DNA of 64,000 bases from an uncultured Opitutia bacterium. Lineage in GTDB: Bacteria > Verrucomicrobiota > Verrucomicrobiia > Opitutales > Opitutaceae. The first letter of the stretch is position 1. Each line of letters begins with the position of its first letter. Of this stretch, positions 1 through 9,931 are shown piece after piece. The DNA is taken from contig CAILHZ010000007.1 of NCBI GenBank assembly GCA_903834135.1, positions 121,385 to 185,384 on the forward strand, written 5' to 3'. The notes under the pieces were generated by a model. That model worked only from the letters and a program-made list of their open reading frames with translations. It was not told where the DNA came from and did no database searches. Position numbers and translations under genes: made by a program.

Positions 1-80
1 ACCCCGATTAAGCTTTTCGCACTAGGATCAAATCACCCATTAAAGAGACTTAAGGTAATTCACGTCCGAAATATCATACC

Positions 81-1613
81 ATGAAATTCACCCGCCTTTT
101 AGCGCTTTTAATCATCACCGGTTTAGTTAGCGGTTTCGCAAAAGCCGAACCCATATCTGATTCTCAAGCTAAGAAACTGAATATCATTTTTATTATTGTC
201 GATGACTTAGGCTGGAAGGACTTTGCTTACATGGGGAGCAAATTCTATGAGACCCCAGGCATTGATAAATTAGCATCTCAGAGTCTGGCTTTTAGTCGTG
301 CATACGAAGCAGCTCCACGCTGCGTGCAGTCACGCACCACAATTGTGACTGGCAGAAATCATAACCGTCCTGAACTAGAAGGCGCTAACGGTTTAGCTCT
401 CGATCAACAGACCATTGGTAATGCATTTCAAGAAAACGGCTACCGCACTTACTACGTAGGTAAATGGCATCTTGGCCTGACTGCTGAATACTGGCCTCAA
501 AATAGAGGTTTTGATCTTAACAAGGGTGGTAGTTCACTAGGCGCCCTAGCCTCGCACTTTTGGCCCTACACGCGTGAAGACCGTGAAGTTCAAACAGCAC
601 GTAGAGAAATGCACAATGTTACTCCCTTTGGATTAGAGCAGGGGAAAAAAGGTGAATACATTGCAGACCGCCTTACTGCTGAAACAATTGCTATGCTCAA
701 AGCGCATAAACAAGACCATTCAGATAAACCCTTTTTCTTATATCTAGCCCACTACCAAGTGCACGAGCCTTTAGAAGCAAAAGCCTCAGATATTAAATAC
801 TTTGAGCATAAGCTAAGTTTAATGCCTAAAGATAATGGACCTGATTATGAGAGCGACTACACAGGAAAAGTTAAACTCAAGCAGGATTTGCCTGTGTATG
901 CAGCGATGATTAAGAGTGTTGATGAGAGTGTAGTTAAAATTCGCCAAACCCTTACTGAATTAGGATACGATAATAATACAGCTATTGTATTAACTTCAGA
1001 TAATGGAGGTCTCTCAACGTTTGATCTTTTAGGTAATAGAAAAGTTGCTACATCAAATAAACCACTACGTACAGGTAAGGGTTGGCTTTATGAAGGAGGT
1101 ATGCGTGTTCCCTTACTGGTATACTGGCCAGGCGTAACACAAGCTGGCACAACAACTGATCGTGCAGTCATTGGAACTGATTTCTATCCTACATTCTTAG
1201 AGATGGCAGGGCTGCCACTAAAACCTAAGCAACATTTAGATGGGGAAAGTTTTCTTCCTGTACTTAAAGGTAATTTAACACCACGCAGTAAACCGCTTTT
1301 TTGGTATTTCGATGATGCCAAACAAGGCACCGGCAATACAGCGATGGCTGCAATGTTAGATGGTGACATGAAACTAGTCAGGTATGTGTATGAAAATAAA
1401 GACGAACTCTATAATATTAGAGAAGACATAGGTGAACATCACAATCTAGCAGCAAAGCAGCCTGAAAAAGTCGCATCAATGAAAGCTGCACTCTTAGCAT
1501 GGCAAAAAGAACTTAATATAAGACAGTTAAGCGCAAAACAGATATCTACTATCAAAGGTTTAATTAAAGAGATGCGTGGCGTTAAACCTAAAGCCACTGC
1601 AGATACGGATTAA
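81..1613 (+). CDS. exported sulfatase (arylsulfatase family)
   Basis: 510 aa with a Sec signal peptide (hydrophobic residues 6-20, probable cleavage after A22), so it should act in the periplasm or outside the cell. Sulfatase metal ligands are visible: D41-D42 in VDDLG and D307-N308 in TSDNGG, with K128/H130 in GKWHLG and H224/H228 in AHYQVHEP. The formylglycine site is C81-V-Q-S-R followed by TTIVTGR, so the third position is Gln instead of the usual Pro or Ala. The family hydrolyses sulfate esters, often on marine algal polysaccharides; the substrate cannot be told from sequence. No formylglycine-generating enzyme gene is in the window. It runs tail to tail with nnr, and the two stop codons overlap at 1610-1613. 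Confidence 0.93.
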   Translation: MKFTRLLALLIITGLVSGFAKAEPISDSQAKKLNIIFIIVDDLGWKDFAYMGSKFYETPGIDKLASQSLAFSRAYEAAPRCVQSRTTIVTGRNHNRPELEGANGLALDQQTIGNAFQENGYRTYYVGKWHLGLTAEYWPQNRGFDLNKGGSSLGALASHFWPYTREDREVQTARREMHNVTPFGLEQGKKGEYIADRLTAETIAMLKAHKQDHSDKPFFLYLAHYQVHEPLEAKASDIKYFEHKLSLMPKDNGPDYESDYTGKVKLKQDLPVYAAMIKSVDESVVKIRQTLTELGYDNNTAIVLTSDNGGLSTFDLLGNRKVATSNKPLRTGKGWLYEGGMRVPLLVYWPGVTQAGTTTDRAVIGTDFYPTFLEMAGLPLKPKQHLDGESFLPVLKGNLTPRSKPLFWYFDDAKQGTGNTAMAAMLDGDMKLVRYVYENKDELYNIREDIGEHHNLAAKQPEKVASMKAALLAWQKELNIRQLSAKQISTIKGLIKEMRGVKPKATADTD

Positions 1614-3115
1614 TTTTTATCGAGTGCTTTAAGTACTTTAGGAAGCTCAGTAAGTAGTTCCGTAATGCGTGTAGCCGTTTGACCTTGGCTACGCGCAAGT
1701 AAGTCAGCTGCCATACCGTGCCATACAACTCCGCGTGCAGCGGCAAGAGGCAAGTCGTGAGGTGTCTGTGCTAATAGTCCTCCTATAAGCCCTGCGAGTA
1801 AATCTCCACTACCACCACGAGCAAGGACAGGGCCTCCGTAAAAACTTAAATAAGTATTACCGTCAGATCCCATAACTCTAGTTGTAGGACCTTTAAGTAC
1901 TACAGTAGTACCAGTCCTAGAAACCAAAGTCTTTAAGTCACATCCAGCACCTATTCGATTAAATTCCCCTGTATGAGGTGTAAGAATAGCAGGTGTCTGA
2001 AGTTCATTAATCCAAGGCTGTTGCAGAGCATCTGCATCAATGACAAGAGGCAGTCTAGTTTTACTAAAGACTTCGGTAAGTAAAGCAGTGGTTGCCTGAC
2101 TGCGTCCCATACCAGGACCTACTACTAGTGCAGTGGCGTTACTTAACAGTGCTTCTAACTTTTTAAATCCTTTTAGATTCATTCCTCCTGATTCTAAATC
2201 TACAGGCATTCCAACCCACATGGCCTCAGGTGCAGCGGCTGCATATTCAGCAACCAGTGATTCTGGAACACATGCAGTAACTAAACCTACTCCACTTTTT
2301 AACGCACTTTTAACAGTCATTAATACTGCCCCAGGATACCTCAGAGATCCTCCTAAAATAAAAATATGACCATAGGTTCGTTTGTCGGACTGCGAAGGCC
2401 TAAGTTTTGCGAGAGCTAAAAGAAGTGTAGGCTTAAGTACTCGATCAGTTCCAAGACCGAAAGTTTCACCAGGATTAAAAAACCCTAAATCAAGATAACG
2501 AATTCTTCCTGCATTACTACAGGCGAGTATTTCAGATTTAACACAGCCTGTTGCATAGGTAAAATCTGCTTTAAAGGCAGATTTCTCATTTAAGCCACTG
2601 GGTAAATCTACAGCAGCGCGCAAATCAACTGAAAGTGCGTTTACCTGCTCTATGAGTAACGCGACTTGGCTTGGGAGTGGACTGCAGTAAGAAGCCCCAA
2701 AGATGCCATCTAAAGAAAGCGTATAGGATTTTTTAAGCGTGGTTAATAAAATAATATGGACTTGGTTTACTTTGAACTCCTGTAGTTCTTGCCAGGCACG
2801 GGCAGCTAAGGGCTTTAAGGTACGTTCTCCAAATACAAATAAGACATCGATCTGAGCATCAGTCACATGTTCAAGAATTGTGTGTGCAGCAATCAGTGCA
2901 TCTCCCCCGTTGTGCCCTTTTCCAACGAGCACTAAAAGATGTGGCGATTCAGGAAGTACTCCGCATTCAGAATAGTCGCGCAGTATTTCACATCCTACTT
3001 TAGACCCCGCCTTACGCATCGCTTGCCACTCTTTATCTGCATCACCATTAAAAAGAGTACTCTCTAGCATCAAGGCTTCTTGGCTAGTTAGAATAGGATC
3101 ACTGAATTCAATCAT
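1610..3115 (-). CDS. nnr: bifunctional NAD(P)H-hydrate epimerase / ADP-dependent NAD(P)H-hydrate dehydratase
   Basis: 501 aa two-domain repair enzyme. The N-terminal YjeF_N epimerase domain (about residues 1-215) contains the Rossmann segment LLVLVGKGHNGGDAL, which interconverts R- and S-NAD(P)HX. The C-terminal ribokinase-like domain (about 225-500) carries VVGPGMG, LVIDADAL, ILTPHTGEF and the anion-hole GGSGDLLAG from residue 434, and dehydrates the S-form using ADP. The length and domain order are those of the fused bacterial enzyme. It is the last gene of the long leftward block, 8 bp after an unknown membrane protein gene, and its stop overlaps the convergent sulfatase stop, so no terminator separates the two. 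Confidence 0.93.
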   Translation of the reverse strand: MIEFSDPILTSQEALMLESTLFNGDADKEWQAMRKAGSKVGCEILRDYSECGVLPESPHLLVLVGKGHNGGDALIAAHTILEHVTDAQIDVLFVFGERTLKPLAARAWQELQEFKVNQVHIILLTTLKKSYTLSLDGIFGASYCSPLPSQVALLIEQVNALSVDLRAAVDLPSGLNEKSAFKADFTYATGCVKSEILACSNAGRIRYLDLGFFNPGETFGLGTDRVLKPTLLLALAKLRPSQSDKRTYGHIFILGGSLRYPGAVLMTVKSALKSGVGLVTACVPESLVAEYAAAAPEAMWVGMPVDLESGGMNLKGFKKLEALLSNATALVVGPGMGRSQATTALLTEVFSKTRLPLVIDADALQQPWINELQTPAILTPHTGEFNRIGAGCDLKTLVSRTGTTVVLKGPTTRVMGSDGNTYLSFYGGPVLARGGSGDLLAGLIGGLLAQTPHDLPLAAARGVVWHGMAADLLARSQGQTATRITELLTELPKVLKALDKN

Positions 3116-3123
3116 GATAAGGC

Positions 3124-3651
3124 CTAAGGTTTTTTAGGCATTTCAGAATTAGAATGAATAGAGTCTTTTATAACACTCCAGTCTTCTTCTGTTTTTTCTC
3201 TAAGCCATGCCGCACGCTGATCTTCTGTTTCAGTAAACTGCAGAGGTGAACCCGATTTAACGCCATGCGTTAATACTGGATGCGTAAGATGCGGTATAGA
3301 TCTAAAAAAATAGCCATCTGAAGAACGCACTACTTGGTAACAATCTGCAAAGGCCTTCAATTGAGAATTCCATAAAGCAACCTCAGTTTTATCCCGCTCC
3401 CATACAGCGTTCTCACTGTACTGCTCAAAGACCGCCTCAATCACCGTAAGTCTAGGCGCCATAACAATTGTTTTTTCAACTGTTTTTTGAGGAGCTACTT
3501 CAATGGGTTTTTTGGCCTCAATTTGCTTTTTACCCTCATCTAGCGCGATTACAGAGAGTACACCGATTAAAAAACCTAGCATCACCCACGACGGCGTTTT
3601 TGACGGAGTCTTTTTCGCAATGCCAGAATAATCAGATGAGTCGTCTTCCAT
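3124..3651 (-). CDS. membrane-anchored protein of unknown function
   Basis: 175 aa; I do not recognise a family. An N-terminal cytoplasmic stretch (residues 1-20, charged) precedes one transmembrane helix at about 21-37 (WVMLGFLIGVLSVIAL). A Lys/Pro/Val-rich linker (40-68) leads to a roughly 100-residue soluble domain with many aromatic and charged residues and a single Cys. The topology suggests a periplasmic domain tethered to the inner membrane. The gene lies 35 bp after acpS and 8 bp before nnr, so it is probably cotranscribed with them. It could be a lineage-specific accessory protein; there is no evidence for any enzymatic activity. Confidence 0.7.
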   Translation of the reverse strand: MEDDSSDYSGIAKKTPSKTPSWVMLGFLIGVLSVIALDEGKKQIEAKKPIEVAPQKTVEKTIVMAPRLTVIEAVFEQYSENAVWERDKTEVALWNSQLKAFADCYQVVRSSDGYFFRSIPHLTHPVLTHGVKSGSPLQFTETEDQRAAWLREKTEEDWSVIKDSIHSNSEMPKKP

Positions 3652-3686
3652 ACAAAACTCACTTAAGAGTACCTAAAGTATAAGCC

Positions 3687-4091
3687 TTATTTTACAAGAG
3701 CTGCAACTGCCATTGCGACAGACTCAGTATGAGATAAACTTACCATCACCCGTGTTGCTCCGAGGGCCTTAAGTAAGGCCTGCCCTTTTTCATCTAAAAT
3801 AACGATCGGCTCTTGCCTATCTCCATGTGTAATCGAAGCAGACTTCCAGCCAAATTCTGCCCCAATGCCTGTTGTAAAACATTTCGACACCGCTTCTTTA
3901 GCCGCAAAACGCGCTGCTAAATGAAGATGCGCATTGGCTTTTGACATACAGTAAGCTCTTTCTTCAGCAGTAAATACACGCTCAAGAAATCTATCACCCT
4001 GTCTTTCAACAACGCCTTTAATTCGTGAAATCTCTATCACATCACAGCCAAGGCTAAGCAGTACTCCACCCGGTGGTAGTGCGAAGTTCAT
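3687..4091 (-). CDS. acpS: holo-[acyl-carrier-protein] synthase
   Basis: 134 aa, the normal AcpS size. It transfers the 4'-phosphopantetheine arm of CoA to the serine of acyl carrier protein, in the cytoplasm. The two signature blocks are present: GCDVIEISRI (D17 is the magnesium ligand) and RFAAKEAVSK (E66 magnesium ligand, K65). The ATG overlaps the pdxJ stop by 4 bp, which implies translational coupling. The pdxJ-acpS order is common in bacteria and supports the call. Confidence 0.96.
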   Translation of the reverse strand: MNFALPPGGVLLSLGCDVIEISRIKGVVERQGDRFLERVFTAEERAYCMSKANAHLHLAARFAAKEAVSKCFTTGIGAEFGWKSASITHGDRQEPIVILDEKGQALLKALGATRVMVSLSHTESVAMAVAALVK

Positions 4092-4828
4092 AGCTTCATA
4101 AGCCTTTTCATTTCAGCCACAGCCTCATGTAAGCCATAGCTTAAACTGCGTGCTACAATACTGTGTCCGATATTCAGTTCATGGACATAGGGAAGTGTTT
4201 TTACCTCAGCTATGTTTACGTAATTGATACCATGACCTGCATTTACTATTAGACCTAAGCTATGTGCTAGTTCAGCTGCACTCACTAAGCGTTTAAATTC
4301 AGCACTGCGTTTGGAACTATAGTACGCATTTGCATAAGCACCCGTATGAAGCTCTATCCAAGGAGCTCCTAACTTAACTGACCACTCAATTTGTAAAGGA
4401 TCTGGATCAATAAAAAGACTAGTTTTAATTCCAGCTGCATTCATTGCCTCAATACAGGCCTTAACTCGGTTCTTACCACTAACAACATCAAGTCCACCCT
4501 CTGTGGTGATTTCTTGTCTACTCTCTGGAACAAGACATACAGAGTTAGGTTTTAATTTTAGAGCGAAATCAGTCATGGCATCAGTGCAAGCCATCTCAAG
4601 ATTAAGCCGCGTTTTCATCTTTTGTTTTAACGCAGTAACATCCCCCTCTTGGATATGTCTTCTATCTTCTCTTAAGTGAACGGTAATTCCATCGGCCCCA
4701 GAGTCTTCAGCAACAAGGGATAAACTAACAGGATTAGGCTCAACAATTGGATCCTCTAAAGAAACCCCTTTATAGCGCGCCTGTCTAAGGGTCGCGCAAT
4801 GATCAATGTTTACGCCTAATAATATCAC
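4088..4828 (-). CDS. pdxJ: pyridoxine 5'-phosphate synthase
   Basis: 246 aa TIM-barrel enzyme. It condenses 1-deoxyxylulose 5-phosphate with 3-amino-2-oxopropyl phosphate in the DXP-dependent vitamin B6 pathway. Recognisable blocks are the N-terminal VNIDHCATLRQAR (phosphate and substrate loop), the catalytic HLREDRRHI segment and the NAGHGINY loop near residue 200. Translation starts at GTG. The gene overlaps gltA upstream and acpS downstream by 4 bp each, so gltA-pdxJ-acpS forms a translationally coupled unit. No other B6 genes are visible. Confidence 0.96.
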   Translation of the reverse strand: MILLGVNIDHCATLRQARYKGVSLEDPIVEPNPVSLSLVAEDSGADGITVHLREDRRHIQEGDVTALKQKMKTRLNLEMACTDAMTDFALKLKPNSVCLVPESRQEITTEGGLDVVSGKNRVKACIEAMNAAGIKTSLFIDPDPLQIEWSVKLGAPWIELHTGAYANAYYSSKRSAEFKRLVSAAELAHSLGLIVNAGHGINYVNIAEVKTLPYVHELNIGHSIVARSLSYGLHEAVAEMKRLMKL

Positions 4829-6123
4829 GTACGCTTTTCCATTGGTACGAAGTCGCGCACCGTAGGTCCAACATAAATCTGCCGAGGACGGTAGATTCTA
4901 CCCTTTGGATTTGCAGCGACTTCACGCCAGTTAGCGATCCAACCTGGCGTACGACCGATTGCGAAAATAACAGTGAACATGCTGACCGGAATTCCTAATG
5001 CCCGCATGATAATGCCGCTATAGAAATCCACATTAGGATACAGTTTACGCGAAATAAAATATTCGTCTTTTAAAGCAGTCTCATTGAGACGTTTTGCAAT
5101 ATCTAGAAGAGGATCATTTACGCCCAATTTTTTTAATAGATCTTCGCACGCCTGACCTATGATTTTAGCGCGTGGATCAAAATTACGATACACAGCGTGA
5201 CCAAAGCCCATCAGTCTATTGCTCTTACTGCCAGATTTAGCTGCAGCTATAAAACGTGAGCCGTCATCTCCATCATCATGGATATTTTGCAGCATCTGCA
5301 TCACTGCTACATTTGCTCCGCCATGCAGAGGTCCAGACAAAGCACCTATACCAGCTGAGATCGAAGTAAATAAGTTAGCTGAACTAGATCCTACCATACG
5401 CACCGTTGCTGTAGAACAGTTCTGTTCGTGATCAGCGTGCAAAAGTAAGAGTAAATTAAGAGCACGTGCTACTTCAGGCACACTGACATAATCCTGATGA
5501 GCCTCTGAGAACATCATGTGCAAGAAATTCTCACAGAAAGGCAGATCCTGCTTAGGAGCGATGTAAGGCTTACCGTTCATGTAACGATAAAGCATTGCAC
5601 CAATTGTTCTGATTTTCGACATCGCCATAGCTGTCGCTAAATCAAAAGATGCGAGATCTTTGGAAAAATCGTTAGTTGCTAAATGAGGGTAATGCGCTGC
5701 AAGGGAAGCAACAATCGAGGCAAGCATTGCCATCGGAGGTGCATCCTTAGGATAACCTTCAAAAATCTTCTGCATCTGCGTTTCAATCGCAGCATGTTGG
5801 CGAAGATTTAGCCCAAACTCTTTACGCTTCTCAGCATTTGGTAATTCTCCGTAAATAACCAAGTAAGCGGTTTCTATAAAGTTACTGTGAAGAGCGAGCT
5901 GCTCAATTGGGTAGCCACGGAATCTTAATATTCCTGCATCACCATCTAAGTAGGTCAGTGCACTCTCGCATGAGCCGGTGTTACCGTACCCCTGGTCGTA
6001 GCATAGGTAGCCAGAATCTGCCCGAAGCTTTCGGACATCGATTGCCTTCTCCCCTTCTGTTCCGATCATTACGGAGAGAGGAAATTCCTTATCATCAATT
6101 TTTAGGGAGGCGGTATTTGCCAT
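4825..6123 (-). CDS. gltA: citrate synthase (type II)
   Basis: 432 aa, matching the long type II citrate synthases of Gram-negative bacteria. It condenses oxaloacetate and acetyl-CoA into citrate. The catalytic triad is visible as H267 (GPLHGG), H309 (GFGHAVY) and D366 (NVDFYSG). The N-terminal beta-rich domain typical of type II enzymes is present (residues 1-55), and NADH inhibition is often associated with that class. It lies 42 bp after hisH and is coupled to pdxJ by a 4 bp overlap. Placement behind histidine genes is unusual for a TCA-cycle enzyme. Confidence 0.97.
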   Translation of the reverse strand: MANTASLKIDDKEFPLSVMIGTEGEKAIDVRKLRADSGYLCYDQGYGNTGSCESALTYLDGDAGILRFRGYPIEQLALHSNFIETAYLVIYGELPNAEKRKEFGLNLRQHAAIETQMQKIFEGYPKDAPPMAMLASIVASLAAHYPHLATNDFSKDLASFDLATAMAMSKIRTIGAMLYRYMNGKPYIAPKQDLPFCENFLHMMFSEAHQDYVSVPEVARALNLLLLLHADHEQNCSTATVRMVGSSSANLFTSISAGIGALSGPLHGGANVAVMQMLQNIHDDGDDGSRFIAAAKSGSKSNRLMGFGHAVYRNFDPRAKIIGQACEDLLKKLGVNDPLLDIAKRLNETALKDEYFISRKLYPNVDFYSGIIMRALGIPVSMFTVIFAIGRTPGWIANWREVAANPKGRIYRPRQIYVGPTVRDFVPMEKRT

Positions 6124-6165
6124 ACTAGTAACGAAGCAAGCGAATTTCGGGCCACTCGCAAACCT

Positions 6166-6813
6166 TTATCGATTTCTTAACGATAGAGTTGCGAAATTTC
6201 TATACAAACTAAGCCCCTTTGCCTGACTTTTTTCGGGGTGAAACTGGGTAGCAAAGACCTTTCCTTTGCCAATTGCGGCGGTAAAACGACCACCATAATC
6301 GCATTCTGCCAGCACTAAGCTCTGTTCAGCTGGAGCGCAGTGGTAGCTATGCACAAAATAGAAGCTATCACCCTCATTTAGACCCACCATTAGAGGGGAT
6401 TCCCTCTGAGAAAGGGTCAAAGTATTCCAGCCCATATGGGGAATTTTAATGCCAGAAGGGCGCTGAAATTTGACCACTTTACCCGGAAATATGCCCAATC
6501 CCTTTACATTTCCTTCTTCGGAATGCTCAAAGAGTGCCTGCATCCCTAAACAGACCCCCAAGAAGGGTTTATCATCTCTAATCCACCCCTTAACTGTGTC
6601 TACTAATCCACTGGCCAGTAAAGAGCCTACACAGGCATTTAATGCCCCTACGCCAGGAAGGACTAAGCCTTGAACCTGGGAAGATATTTCCTTGGGGCTT
6701 TTAACACTAAGCACGGTTGCACCTACAGCCTCCAAAGCCTTGGTTACGCTGCGGAGGTTACAAATGCCGGTATCAACAACCGCAATCACTGCCGAATCAG
6801 CCTTACCACTCAC
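6166..6813 (-). CDS. hisH: imidazole glycerol phosphate synthase, glutamine amidotransferase subunit
   Basis: 215 aa class I glutamine amidotransferase. It hydrolyses glutamine and passes ammonia to HisF, making imidazole glycerol phosphate and AICAR. The catalytic triad is complete: nucleophile C88 in GVCLGMQ, H192 and E194 in FHPEKS. The start overlaps the hisB stop by 4 bp. Its obligate partner hisF, and hisA, are not in the window and must be encoded elsewhere in this genome. Confidence 0.96.
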   Translation of the reverse strand: MSGKADSAVIAVVDTGICNLRSVTKALEAVGATVLSVKSPKEISSQVQGLVLPGVGALNACVGSLLASGLVDTVKGWIRDDKPFLGVCLGMQALFEHSEEGNVKGLGIFPGKVVKFQRPSGIKIPHMGWNTLTLSQRESPLMVGLNEGDSFYFVHSYHCAPAEQSLVLAECDYGGRFTAAIGKGKVFATQFHPEKSQAKGLSLYRNFATLSLRNR

Positions 6814-7442
6814 AGTTCACCCTTAGTACTAGGCAATGAACCTGCAGCGCGTACATCAATCTGAGTTGCCATATCCATAGCACGAGCAAGGCACTTGAAA
6901 ATAGCTTCAGCTACGTGGTGAGGCTCTTCACCGTAGACAAGTTCTACGTGTAGATTTGCTCCAAGAGCATTTGAAAATGCGCGGCAAAATTCTTTTACCA
7001 AGATAAGATTAAAATCACGTACAAACATCGTAGGTGCTTCGACATTGTAAACTAAAAGTGGGCGGCCTCCGATATCTACAGCAATACGAGCCAAGGATTC
7101 ATCCATCGGTAAAAGGAAAAATCCGTAGCGCTTAATACCAAGCTTATCTCCAAGAGCTTGCTTAAATGCAGTGCCGAGAACTAAACCAACATCTTCTACT
7201 GTGTGGTGATAATCGACATCAACATCTCCTTTTGCTTTCACAGTAAGATCAAACAAGCCGTGCTTTGTAAAAAGCGTCAGCATGTGGTCGAAGAAAGGTA
7301 CGCCTGTAGCAATTGAGGACTTACCTTGTCCATCAATAGTAAGAGAAACTGAAATATCAGTTTCGGCGGTGCGTCTTGCGATAGAGGCCTGACGGCCTGT
7401 TTTCGCTTTTACGCGTTTAGAGCTGACTTTGCTTTTAGCCAT
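6810..7442 (-). CDS. hisB: imidazoleglycerol-phosphate dehydratase
   Basis: 210 aa monofunctional IGPD without the histidinol phosphatase domain of enterobacterial HisB. It dehydrates imidazole glycerol phosphate to imidazole acetol phosphate using manganese. Metal-binding histidine blocks are present: [19 protein letters not shown] and EEPHHVAEA. The N-terminus has a basic leader of about 25 residues before the usual RRTAETDI start of the fold. The chosen start lies inside hisC, giving a 34 bp overlap; no later ATG precedes the conserved domain, so the overlap looks real. The next gene, hisH, overlaps by 4 bp. Confidence 0.95.
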   Translation of the reverse strand: MAKSKVSSKRVKAKTGRQASIARRTAETDISVSLTIDGQGKSSIATGVPFFDHMLTLFTKHGLFDLTVKAKGDVDVDYHHTVEDVGLVLGTAFKQALGDKLGIKRYGFFLLPMDESLARIAVDIGGRPLLVYNVEAPTMFVRDFNLILVKEFCRAFSNALGANLHVELVYGEEPHHVAEAIFKCLARAMDMATQIDVRAAGSLPSTKGEL

Positions 7443-8539
7443 GCGTCGAGTGTTTCGTTTAGAGCTGCCATTTCGGCATCCGTACCTATACTGATCCTTA
7501 TGAAGGATGCGGTCAAGGCATGGCTAGCGAAGAGTCTGACTAGGATTTTATGAGAAACTAAGAAATCGTAGACCTGTTTAGCCACTTCAGGGCCCGTCTG
7601 TAACTGAGCATTCTTAGGCTCCGTGAATAGGAAATTTGCCTCTGAACGATAGGTAAACCAGCCCCGCTTCTCAGTCCAAAGCTTGTACTGCGTATCCCTC
7701 GTAGCTTTTACTTTATTAACCACAGTGTTATAATAAAGCGGATCTAAGAGTGCTCCCATTGCAGCGGCTTGAGATAGCCGATTAACATTATAGCTATCTC
7801 TTACACGGTCTAGCCAACCAATGACTTCGGGATTAGCTAAGCAGTACCCCACCCGAATTCCGGCAAGAGCGTACGCTTTAGACAATGTTCTTACAATAAC
7901 CAGATTAGGATAATGAGCTAATAAAGAAACGGCATCATGAGATGCAAAGGGAGCATAGGCCTCGTCTACGACTAGCAGTCCTTGGTAGCCTTTAAGTATT
8001 GTTTCAATATCAGTATTTGAAAATGCAACTCCAGTTGGAGCATTAGGTGAGGTAAGAAAAAATACGCTAGCTTTAGATGCTACGATCTTTTCTACAGGTA
8101 GTCGCATGCTGCGATCAAAGGGAATAGAAACAGTTACTCCGTTTTGAATTCCTACAAGAACAGGATAAAGTGAGTAACTTGGAAATGTCATTCCTGTTTC
8201 AGATGTACCACCTGCGCTGCAGCGTATGATAAGATTTAGTATATCATCTGATCCGTTACCAATACAGACTTGCTGTTCAGTTAAGCCGTGTAACTTCGCA
8301 ATTGTTTGGCGAAGCGGTGCACTAGTTGGATTTGGATAAAGGCGTAAGGATTCACCCGTCCCAGCTAGTTCATTTAAAATAGCTTCTGCTACCTTTGGAC
8401 TTGGAGGATAAGGTAACTCGTTTGTGTTTAATTTAATCCATCCCTTATCTGTTGGCTGTATACCTGGAGTATAGGCCTTAAGCGCAGGAATATGCGGCAG
8501 TGGCTTAGCGGTGAGTTTTCCAGAAACAGGCATACCCAT
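7409..8539 (-). CDS. hisC: histidinol-phosphate aminotransferase
   Basis: 376 aa fold-type I PLP enzyme. It transaminates imidazole acetol phosphate with glutamate to give histidinol phosphate. Visible residues are the [12 protein letters not shown] substrate loop at about residues 37-48, N166 (SPNAPTG), D192 (VVDEAYAPF) and the PLP lysine K221 ([15 protein letters not shown]). It lies 54 bp after hisD and overlaps hisB by 34 bp, so it sits in a hisD-C-B-H operon. Confidence 0.95.
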   Translation of the reverse strand: MGMPVSGKLTAKPLPHIPALKAYTPGIQPTDKGWIKLNTNELPYPPSPKVAEAILNELAGTGESLRLYPNPTSAPLRQTIAKLHGLTEQQVCIGNGSDDILNLIIRCSAGGTSETGMTFPSYSLYPVLVGIQNGVTVSIPFDRSMRLPVEKIVASKASVFFLTSPNAPTGVAFSNTDIETILKGYQGLLVVDEAYAPFASHDAVSLLAHYPNLVIVRTLSKAYALAGIRVGYCLANPEVIGWLDRVRDSYNVNRLSQAAAMGALLDPLYYNTVVNKVKATRDTQYKLWTEKRGWFTYRSEANFLFTEPKNAQLQTGPEVAKQVYDFLVSHKILVRLFASHALTASFIRISIGTDAEMAALNETLDAWLKAKSALNA

Positions 8540-8593
8540 ACCATACGCCAGCGTTAGTACTTTCCAACAGCAAAAATTCAGCTCTTAAAAAAA

Positions 8594-9925
8594 CTACTTT
8601 AGTCTAATTGCTAAAGAATTACCGTGCGCGTCTAGTTTTTCCATCCGAGCAAAAGCAGCAACCGTAGGCGCTGCACGGCGTAAACTCTTTGTGTCGTATT
8701 TAAGTAAACTCGTGCGTCTTAAGAAATCAGTTACTCGTAATCCACTGAAATAACGCCCTGCTCTAGCAGTAGGTAGCACATGACTTGGGCCACCAACAAA
8801 ATCACCAAGTACAGTAGGCGTATCGTTACCTAACATAATTGCACCCGCTGTGGTAATAGCACCGGTTAATGCAATTGCAGAATCTCTTTTTACCATTAAT
8901 TCCAAATGCTCAGGTGCTACATAGTTTGCGACGTGTGCAGCCTGTGCATACGTAGCGACGTGTATACAAATAAATCCATCTTCTAAGACCGGTTTTATTT
9001 TCTCGGAGCGTGTCAATTGCTCTAACTGCTCCATCACTTCAAAGGCAACCTGCCCTAGAACATCCAAAGAAGTAGATACGAGGAAAATCTTTTCACGGCC
9101 CGAACCATGTTCAGCTTGAGCAAGCAAATCTGCAGCCACCCATGCAACCGGCGTTTGTTCATCAGCAATGATCATGACTTCACTTGGACCGGGAAGTGAG
9201 TCAACTCCAACAACGCCAAACACTTGGCGCTTAGCTTCACAGACGTAGGCATTACCTGGACCAAAAATTTTATCTACTGCTGGGATTGACTCAGTTCCAT
9301 AGGCCATAGCAGCGACAGCTTGCACACCACCAAAGCGGTATACTTCAGTTACTCCTGCTAGATATAAGGCTGCTAAAATACTGGGAGAAATTTCTCCGCC
9401 TCTTTTAGCTGGTGTAAAGGCAGCTATTTGAGGGCACCCTGCTATTTGCGCAAGTACTGCTGTCATAAGTACAGTAGAGACTAAAGGAACTTCACCCCCT
9501 GGAATATAAAGTCCGACTCGATTGAGTGGATCAAATTTTTCCCCAGCCCAAGCTCCATCCTTATTCTTGGAAATCCAATCATCAGGAAGTCCATTCTTAT
9601 TGAATGCTAAGATTGAAGCATGAGCAGCTTTAAGTGCTCGCATATCTTCTTTAGGTAATTTCTTAGCAGCAGATTTAAGTTCACTTAAAGGCACCCGCAT
9701 TTTCTTTTGCGTCAAGACAGCCCCATCAAACTTTTTAGCATAGGCTAAGACCGCACGGTCTCCACCTTTACGCACATGAGCTAAGATATCAGATACGGAC
9801 TCACTAATCGTTTTAGGTACATCTGAGCCCTGGCAAAATTCAGCAAGTGAATGATCAAAATGCTTCGTCTTATGACTAAGAAAACGAAACCCACTCGATA
9901 AAGGCTGCTTAGTAATTGATGCCAT
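8594..9925 (-). CDS. hisD: histidinol dehydrogenase
   Basis: 443 aa zinc enzyme that carries out the last two steps of histidine synthesis, oxidising L-histidinol to L-histidine with two NAD+. Conserved features include FGPGNAYV, the zinc ligands Q270 and H273 in LLAQAEHGSGRE, and the catalytic E339-H340 pair in APEHLE. It starts 6 bp after guaA, suggesting a shared transcript. The downstream order hisC-hisB-hisH is partial; hisG, hisI, hisA and hisF are missing here. Confidence 0.97.
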   Translation of the reverse strand: MASITKQPLSSGFRFLSHKTKHFDHSLAEFCQGSDVPKTISESVSDILAHVRKGGDRAVLAYAKKFDGAVLTQKKMRVPLSELKSAAKKLPKEDMRALKAAHASILAFNKNGLPDDWISKNKDGAWAGEKFDPLNRVGLYIPGGEVPLVSTVLMTAVLAQIAGCPQIAAFTPAKRGGEISPSILAALYLAGVTEVYRFGGVQAVAAMAYGTESIPAVDKIFGPGNAYVCEAKRQVFGVVGVDSLPGPSEVMIIADEQTPVAWVAADLLAQAEHGSGREKIFLVSTSLDVLGQVAFEVMEQLEQLTRSEKIKPVLEDGFICIHVATYAQAAHVANYVAPEHLELMVKRDSAIALTGAITTAGAIMLGNDTPTVLGDFVGGPSHVLPTARAGRYFSGLRVTDFLRRTSLLKYDTKSLRRAAPTVAAFARMEKLDAHGNSLAIRLK

Positions 9926-9931
9926 AAAATA

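Noticed and set aside
1..80. Adapter or partial gene at the left edge
   Set aside because: No adapter sequence and no coding signal were seen in the first 80 bases; it looks like ordinary upstream DNA of the sulfatase gene.
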